Source: Prevotellaceae bacterium UBA711 (lineage in GTDB: Bacteria; Bacteroidota; Bacteroidia; Bacteroidales; Bacteroidaceae). Taken from it: a DNA stretch of 10,088 nt. Position numbers and translations under genes: made by a program. Position 1 is the stretch's first letter, and every line of letters begins with the position of its first letter. This document shows positions 6,616 to 10,088 of the stretch, one piece after another. The stretch covers positions 1 to 10,088 of the forward strand of contig DBLZ01000112.1 of assembly GCA_002297545.1 (NCBI GenBank). Direction: 5' to 3'. Under the pieces are notes generated by a model. The model was not told the DNA's origin, searched no databases, and was given only the letters and a program-made list of their open reading frames with translations.

Positions 6616-7380
6616 TTAGCGCGAGGCTGCAATATCGTTGGTCAATTGCACAAATTGTGCCACCGAGAGCTGTTCGGGACGCATGGCTCCGCACGGGTGT
6701 CCGTCGGGTAATATGCCCTTGAGCGAGCCACGCAGCATCTTGCGTCGTTGCTGGAAACTCTGCTTCACTATCCGTGTGAGCAGGCCGACGTCGCATCCCG
6801 GGTCTGTCACTCCGTTGCGTTTCATGCAGATGACCGCCGACTGTACCTTCGGGGGAGGATTGAAAACACCTGGTGGCACGGTGAAGAGGTATTCCACATC
6901 GTACCATAACTGCACCAGTACGGTGATGATGCCGAAGGCCTTGGTTTCGGGCTTGGCTGCCAGGCGTTCGGCCACCTCTTTCTGTATCATGCCGGTGCAG
7001 CATGGTATGTAGTCCTTGAAGTCGAGCATCTTGAAGAAGATCTGCGACGATATGTTGTAGGGGTAGTTGCCCGTGAGCACGAAGGAACTGCCGCCGAAGG
7101 TGCGGTCGAGATGCATCTTCAGGAAGTCGTCCTCTATTATGTTGTCCTCAAACTTGGGATACGTCTTGCGTAGGTAGTCCACACTCTCACCGTCCAGTTC
7201 CACAACCTTGAGCGGTCTGGGTTTCTGCATGAGGAACTGTGTCATCACCCCCATGCCGGGGCCAACCTCCAGCACAGGCAAGTCCGGACAGGCGTCCACG
7301 GTGTCGGCTATGCGCCGTGCTATGTCGAGGTCTGTCAAAAAGTGTTGCCCGAGAAACTTTTTGGGCTTTACAAGGGACAT
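6616..7380 (-). CDS. rsmA: 16S rRNA dimethyladenosine transferase RsmA (KsgA)
   Basis: RsmA dimethylates the N6 positions of two adjacent adenosines in the helix 45 loop of 16S rRNA, using S-adenosylmethionine, late in small-subunit assembly. Visible motifs in the 254 residues are K7KFLGQHFL near the N-terminus and motif I LEVGPGMG (37-44) for SAM binding. Glu61 (VVELD) is at the ribose-binding position, and EDDFL (83-87) follows. The catalytic motif IV is NYPY (105-108), the Bacteroidales form of N-L-P-Y. NPPPKV (174-179) and QRRKMLR (211-217) are in the C-terminal part. The length is slightly below that of E. coli KsgA (273 aa). The ATG at 7380 gives the expected short lead-in before the GQHFL motif. 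It diverges from the UPF0104 gene. Confidence 0.96.
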   Translation of the reverse strand: MSLVKPKKFLGQHFLTDLDIARRIADTVDACPDLPVLEVGPGMGVMTQFLMQKPRPLKVVELDGESVDYLRKTYPKFEDNIIEDDFLKMHLDRTFGGSSFVLTGNYPYNISSQIFFKMLDFKDYIPCCTGMIQKEVAERLAAKPETKAFGIITVLVQLWYDVEYLFTVPPGVFNPPPKVQSAVICMKRNGVTDPGCDVGLLTRIVKQSFQQRRKMLRGSLKGILPDGHPCGAMRPEQLSVAQFVQLTNDIAASR

Positions 7381-7397
7381 ATATGGCTTTCTTTTTG

Positions 7398-7405
7398 TAT
7401 TTTTG
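7398..7405 (+). promoter_or_regulatory. Possible -7 box for the UPF0104-pepD pair
   Basis: TATTTTTG matches TAnnTTTG and lies about 70 nt before the proposed ATG at 7477. No TTG/TTTG is found 19-21 nt upstream, so support is weaker than for the other promoters. It almost abuts the divergent rsmA promoter. Confidence 0.35.
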
Positions 7406-7407
7406 CA

Positions 7408-7438
7408 CGAAGATATGGAGAATTATGTAATGTACCAA
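7408..7438 (-). promoter_or_regulatory. Likely rsmA promoter
   Basis: On the minus strand TATCTTCG (7415-7408) matches TAnnTTTG at five of six defined positions, and TTG (7438-7436) lies exactly 20 nt upstream. This is the spacing seen in the other two promoters with both elements. The start would be near 7402, about 22 nt before the rsmA ATG at 7380. Confidence 0.5.
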
Positions 7439-7476
7439 GAAAAACGCCTTATTTTGTGCCCGGCGCTCCCGCAATC

Positions 7477-8517
7477 ATGTTGAAGACAGTCCTCAAGTTT
7501 ACTTTGCGCGTTGGCTTGCCCCTTCTCTTGGCCGCCGTTATCTTGCGTTGGATGTACAACGGTGTGGAGTGGGGAGCGATGTGGGCCGTGCTGGACGGTG
7601 GCATGAATTGGTGGTGGATGTTGCTGAGCATGCCATTCGGTGTCTCCGCACAAGTGTTCAGGGCGTTGCGGTGGCGTGTGGCACTGAAGCCTTTGGGCGA
7701 GAAACCTCGTCTGTCGGTATGCTGCAACAGCATCTTCCTGAGCTACGCCTCCTCCTTGGCTGTTCCGCGTGTCGGCGAGGTATTGAGGTGCGGCATGCTT
7801 ACGAGGTACGAGGGAATAAGTTTCACGCGGCTCATAGGCTCTGTCGTCAGTGAGCGCATCGTGGACATGTTCATGGTGTTACTGTTCTCTATAGTTACAT
7901 TGCTTACGCAGGTGCCGGTCTTTATGCGTTTCTTTGATGAGACGGGGCTGGATCTCGGCGGCTTTCTTTCCGGCTTCACGGCATCCGGTTATCTGGTTAC
8001 CGCCGTATGTGCCTTGGCTGCTCTTGGTCTGGTCATTATATTGTTGAAGAAGCTGGAGTTCTTCTCCCGTACCAAGGCCAAACTGTCCAAGCTTATAGAG
8101 GGAATGGCTTCCGTGGCGCATTTGCACAATCCCTGGCTGTTCCTTTTCTACAGCGTGGGTATATGGGCAAGCTACTACCTGCATTTCTACATCGCGTTCT
8201 TCTGCTTCGACTACACCGCCCAGTTGGGCCCCATAGCAGCCATGGTGGCTTTTGTTCTGGGATGTTTTGCCGTGCTGGTGCCCACGCCCAATGGCGCGGG
8301 TCCGTGGCACTTTGTCGTGAAAACTGTCCTGGTGCTCTATGGAGTCCAGGACAATGAAGCGGCCGTGTTTGCCTTGATAGTGCACACGCTGCAGACCCTG
8401 CTGACCGTTTTCCTGGGACTGTATGCCCTGGCGGCTTTGGCCATGACCAGGGCCGTGGAGTCCCATGCATCTTGCGCCGTATCGGCCGTGGGCAACGAAT
8501 GTGACGACCTGTCGTGA
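7477..8517 (+). CDS. UPF0104 / LPG_synthase_TM family membrane protein
   Basis: This 346-residue polytopic inner-membrane protein has roughly seven or eight hydrophobic segments, starting at residues ~8-24. It resembles the LPG_synthase_TM family (PF03706, UPF0104), which includes the flippase part of MprF and many stand-alone proteins of unknown substrate. Family motifs are visible: SYASSLAVPRVGE (89-101) with the conserved R-x-G-E, SERIVD (125-130), and PTPNGAG (269-275) in place of the common P-x-P-G-G-x-G. No soluble synthetase domain is attached, so aminoacyl-lipid synthesis cannot be claimed. Lipid or lipid-linked substrate translocation is inferred. I start at the ATG at 7477 because upstream codons to 7342 run into antisense rsmA and lack family character. 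The C-terminal ~20 residues are hydrophilic and Cys-containing. It is 32 nt from pepD and probably in one operon. Confidence 0.85.
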   Translation: MLKTVLKFTLRVGLPLLLAAVILRWMYNGVEWGAMWAVLDGGMNWWWMLLSMPFGVSAQVFRALRWRVALKPLGEKPRLSVCCNSIFLSYASSLAVPRVGEVLRCGMLTRYEGISFTRLIGSVVSERIVDMFMVLLFSIVTLLTQVPVFMRFFDETGLDLGGFLSGFTASGYLVTAVCALAALGLVIILLKKLEFFSRTKAKLSKLIEGMASVAHLHNPWLFLFYSVGIWASYYLHFYIAFFCFDYTAQLGPIAAMVAFVLGCFAVLVPTPNGAGPWHFVVKTVLVLYGVQDNEAAVFALIVHTLQTLLTVFLGLYALAALAMTRAVESHASCAVSAVGNECDDLS

Positions 8518-8549
8518 ACAACAATAACACCATATAAATATAATACAAC

Positions 8550-9995
8550 ATGACTATCAACGATCTTAACCCGAGAGAGGTGTGGCAGAACTTCCATCTG
8601 CTGACACAAGTACCCCGTCCCAGCGGTCATCTGCATAAGGTGCAGGAGTTTCTGCTGTCGTGGGCCGCAGAGCGCGGCATAGAGGCATTCAAGGACAATG
8701 CCGAGAACATTGTCATGCGCAAGCCCGCCACCCCGGGTCGTGAAGACCGTCGCACGGCGGTCCTGCAGGCACATATGGACATGGTGCCCCAGCAGGTCGA
8801 CGGAGGCACACACATCTTCGAAACGGATCCCATCCAGACGTGGGTGGACGGTGAATGGCTTCGTGCCAAGGGTACCACCCTGGGTGCCGACGACGGCATA
8901 GGTGTGGCCGCCATCATGGCCGTTCTGGAGTCCAAGGATATAGAGCACGGTCCTCTGGAGGCACTCATCACGGCCGATGAGGAAACCTGCATGTATGGCG
9001 TCAATCATTTCAGCGCAGACACACTGAAGGGCGACATCCTGCTGAATATCGACAACGAGAAGATGGGCGAGTTTGTCATCGGCAGTGCCGGTGGCGTCAA
9101 CATCACCGCCACGATGCAGTATAAGGAAGTGGAGACCGATGTCGAGGACGTGGCCGTCAAGATCAGCGTGTCCGGCCTGCGCGGCGGTCATTCCGGGCTG
9201 GAGATCAACGAGGGTCGTGCCAATGCCAACAAACTTCTGGCCCGTATTGTACGCCAGGCCGTGGTGGACGACGAGGCTCGTCTCTGCACCTGGCACGGCG
9301 GCAACATGCGCAATGCCATTCCCCGCACGGCCGAGGCTGTACTTACCATGCCAAGGGAGAATGTGGATGATCTGGCCGAGCTGTGTGAGTTCTGTCAGAA
9401 GCAGTTTGCCGACGAATACCGTGGTGTTGAGGCCGACATCGCTGTGAATATGGAGTCCGTGGCCTGCCCCGCCAAGCAGGTCCCCGAGGAGATACAGGAC
9501 AACCTCATCAGCGCCATCATGGCCTGCCACAACGGCGTCCTGCGCTTCATCCCCAGCATACCGTCCGTGGTGGAGACCAGCAGCAACCTGGCCATCATCA
9601 ATATCGGCGAGGGCAAGGCCGAGATGCTCATTCTGGCACGCAGCAGCTGCGACACCCAGCTGGAGTTTCTTCAGGAGATGATGACCTGCACCTTCGGCAT
9701 GGCGGGCATGAAGGTGGAGTTTGGTGGCCAGTATGGCAGTTGGCAACCCAACTTCGACTCTCCCATAGTGGCCAAGATGGTGGACGTCTATAGGGAATGT
9801 TTCAATGAGGAGGCCCGTGTGGAGGTTTGTCATGCCGGTCTGGAGTGCAGCCTCATCGGTGCACTGTATCCCGAGATGGATCTTGTGAGCTTCGGTCCCA
9901 CACTGTGTTCTCCCCACACTCCCGATGAGAGATGCAACATCCCCAGCGTGGAGAAGTTCTGGACGTTCCTCAAGGCTCTTTTGGCCAGCATTTGA
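8550..9995 (+). CDS. pepD: PepD-type aminoacyl-histidine dipeptidase (M20C)
   Basis: This cytoplasmic zinc dipeptidase hydrolyses Xaa-His and other dipeptides. At 481 residues it matches the E. coli PepD length (485). The two-zinc centre is intact: H75 and the supporting D77 in HMDMV, bridging D114 in TTLGADDGIG, general base E144 and ligand E145 in TADEET, D168 in LLNIDNE, and the last ligand H456 in CSPHTPDER. The dimerisation (lid) domain between them includes RGGHSGLEINEGRAN and WHGGNMRNAIPR. CHAGLECSLIG corresponds to the conserved HAGLECG. Family Gly positions near the active site are changed (TADEETCM rather than DEETGM, and LECS rather than LECG), so it may be a divergent paralogue with altered specificity. 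The ATG at 8550 follows an AT-rich leader without a Shine-Dalgarno sequence, which is normal in Bacteroidota. Confidence 0.93.
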   Translation: MTINDLNPREVWQNFHLLTQVPRPSGHLHKVQEFLLSWAAERGIEAFKDNAENIVMRKPATPGREDRRTAVLQAHMDMVPQQVDGGTHIFETDPIQTWVDGEWLRAKGTTLGADDGIGVAAIMAVLESKDIEHGPLEALITADEETCMYGVNHFSADTLKGDILLNIDNEKMGEFVIGSAGGVNITATMQYKEVETDVEDVAVKISVSGLRGGHSGLEINEGRANANKLLARIVRQAVVDDEARLCTWHGGNMRNAIPRTAEAVLTMPRENVDDLAELCEFCQKQFADEYRGVEADIAVNMESVACPAKQVPEEIQDNLISAIMACHNGVLRFIPSIPSVVETSSNLAIINIGEGKAEMLILARSSCDTQLEFLQEMMTCTFGMAGMKVEFGGQYGSWQPNFDSPIVAKMVDVYRECFNEEARVEVCHAGLECSLIGALYPEMDLVSFGPTLCSPHTPDERCNIPSVEKFWTFLKALLASI

Positions 9996-10088
9996 TATTT
10001 CATAGTAAGCATTGAGGGTGTGTCAAAAATGGAGATATATGCAAACAGATTGCTCTCCACTATGCAGCGGGCTGAAAGCCCAATGAGC
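9996..10088 (+). repeat. Likely start of a dispersed intergenic repeat
   Basis: After the pepD stop there is no gene and no clear terminator. The stretch contains GAGGGTGTGTCAAAA (10014-10028), then GGAGA and TCTCC in inverted orientation (10031-10035 with 10054-10058), then the hairpin GGGCT-GAA-AGCCC (10069-10081). From memory, GGGTGTGTCAAAA and GGGCTGAAAGCCC resemble short sequences that recur between genes in Bacteroidales genomes as REP-like or element-end repeats. The window stops before the element can be delimited, so this rests on recall and one visible hairpin. Confidence 0.35.

Noticed and set aside
7342..7476. Upstream extension of the UPF0104 gene to 7342
   Set aside because: It overlaps the rsmA start and both divergent promoter regions. 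The ATG at 7477 gives a typical N-terminal basic-hydrophobic segment.
8337..9917. 526-codon open frame on the minus strand, antisense to pepD
   Set aside because: It is the mirror of a G+C-biased, codon-regular gene. Its translation is low-complexity and His/Gly/Leu-rich with no recognisable domain, while the plus strand encodes a complete PepD with all catalytic residues.
1..10088. Search for CRISPR, toxin-antitoxin, defence, prophage or biosynthetic systems
   Set aside because: No spaced direct repeats, integrase, transposase, nuclease or small toxin-like gene pair is visible. All large genes belong to recognisable, mostly housekeeping families.

Overview
The window is a compact chromosomal housekeeping segment of a Bacteroidota (Bacteroidales-type) bacterium. 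Four things point there. The promoters match the Bacteroides -7 consensus TAnnTTTG, with TTG/TTTG placed 20 nt upstream. Shine-Dalgarno sequences are absent before the starts. The tRNA gene has no encoded CCA. The proteins (FtsH with YLPEERQ, GNYPYN-type RsmA, CorA, a five-repeat DUF349 protein, PepD) look like their Bacteroidales relatives. Third codon positions are G+C-rich, which suits a GC-rich Prevotella-, Muribaculaceae- or Barnesiella-like genome, but the genus cannot be fixed from this sequence.

Layout. At the left edge lie an inverted repeat, then a tRNA-Gln(CUG) gene on the minus strand with its own terminator and promoter. Its promoter is back to back with the promoter of a plus-strand operon, rsfS-ftsH-cdsA (363-3697). 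This operon encodes a ribosome-silencing factor, the membrane AAA+ protease, and CDP-diacylglycerol synthase. It ends at a large hairpin followed by a bidirectional rho-independent terminator (3725-3833). The same terminator serves a converging minus-strand unit, corA then the DUF349 gene (6495-3867), which are 7 nt apart. Upstream of corA, and also on the minus strand, is rsmA (7380-6616). It diverges from a plus-strand pair formed by a UPF0104/LPG_synthase_TM membrane protein (7477-8517) and a PepD-type M20 dipeptidase (8550-9995). The last ~90 bases hold no gene and resemble the start of a dispersed Bacteroidales intergenic repeat.

How the genes work together. Most are core functions: translation (tRNA-Gln, RsfS, RsmA), membrane protein quality control and phospholipid synthesis (FtsH, CdsA), Mg2+ uptake (CorA) and peptide turnover (PepD). 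The only products without a known role are the DUF349 protein and the UPF0104 membrane protein. I see no mobile genes, CRISPR array, toxin-antitoxin pair, defence cluster or biosynthetic cluster, and no convincing undescribed system. The observations below are modest, mainly regulatory architecture and genes of unknown function.
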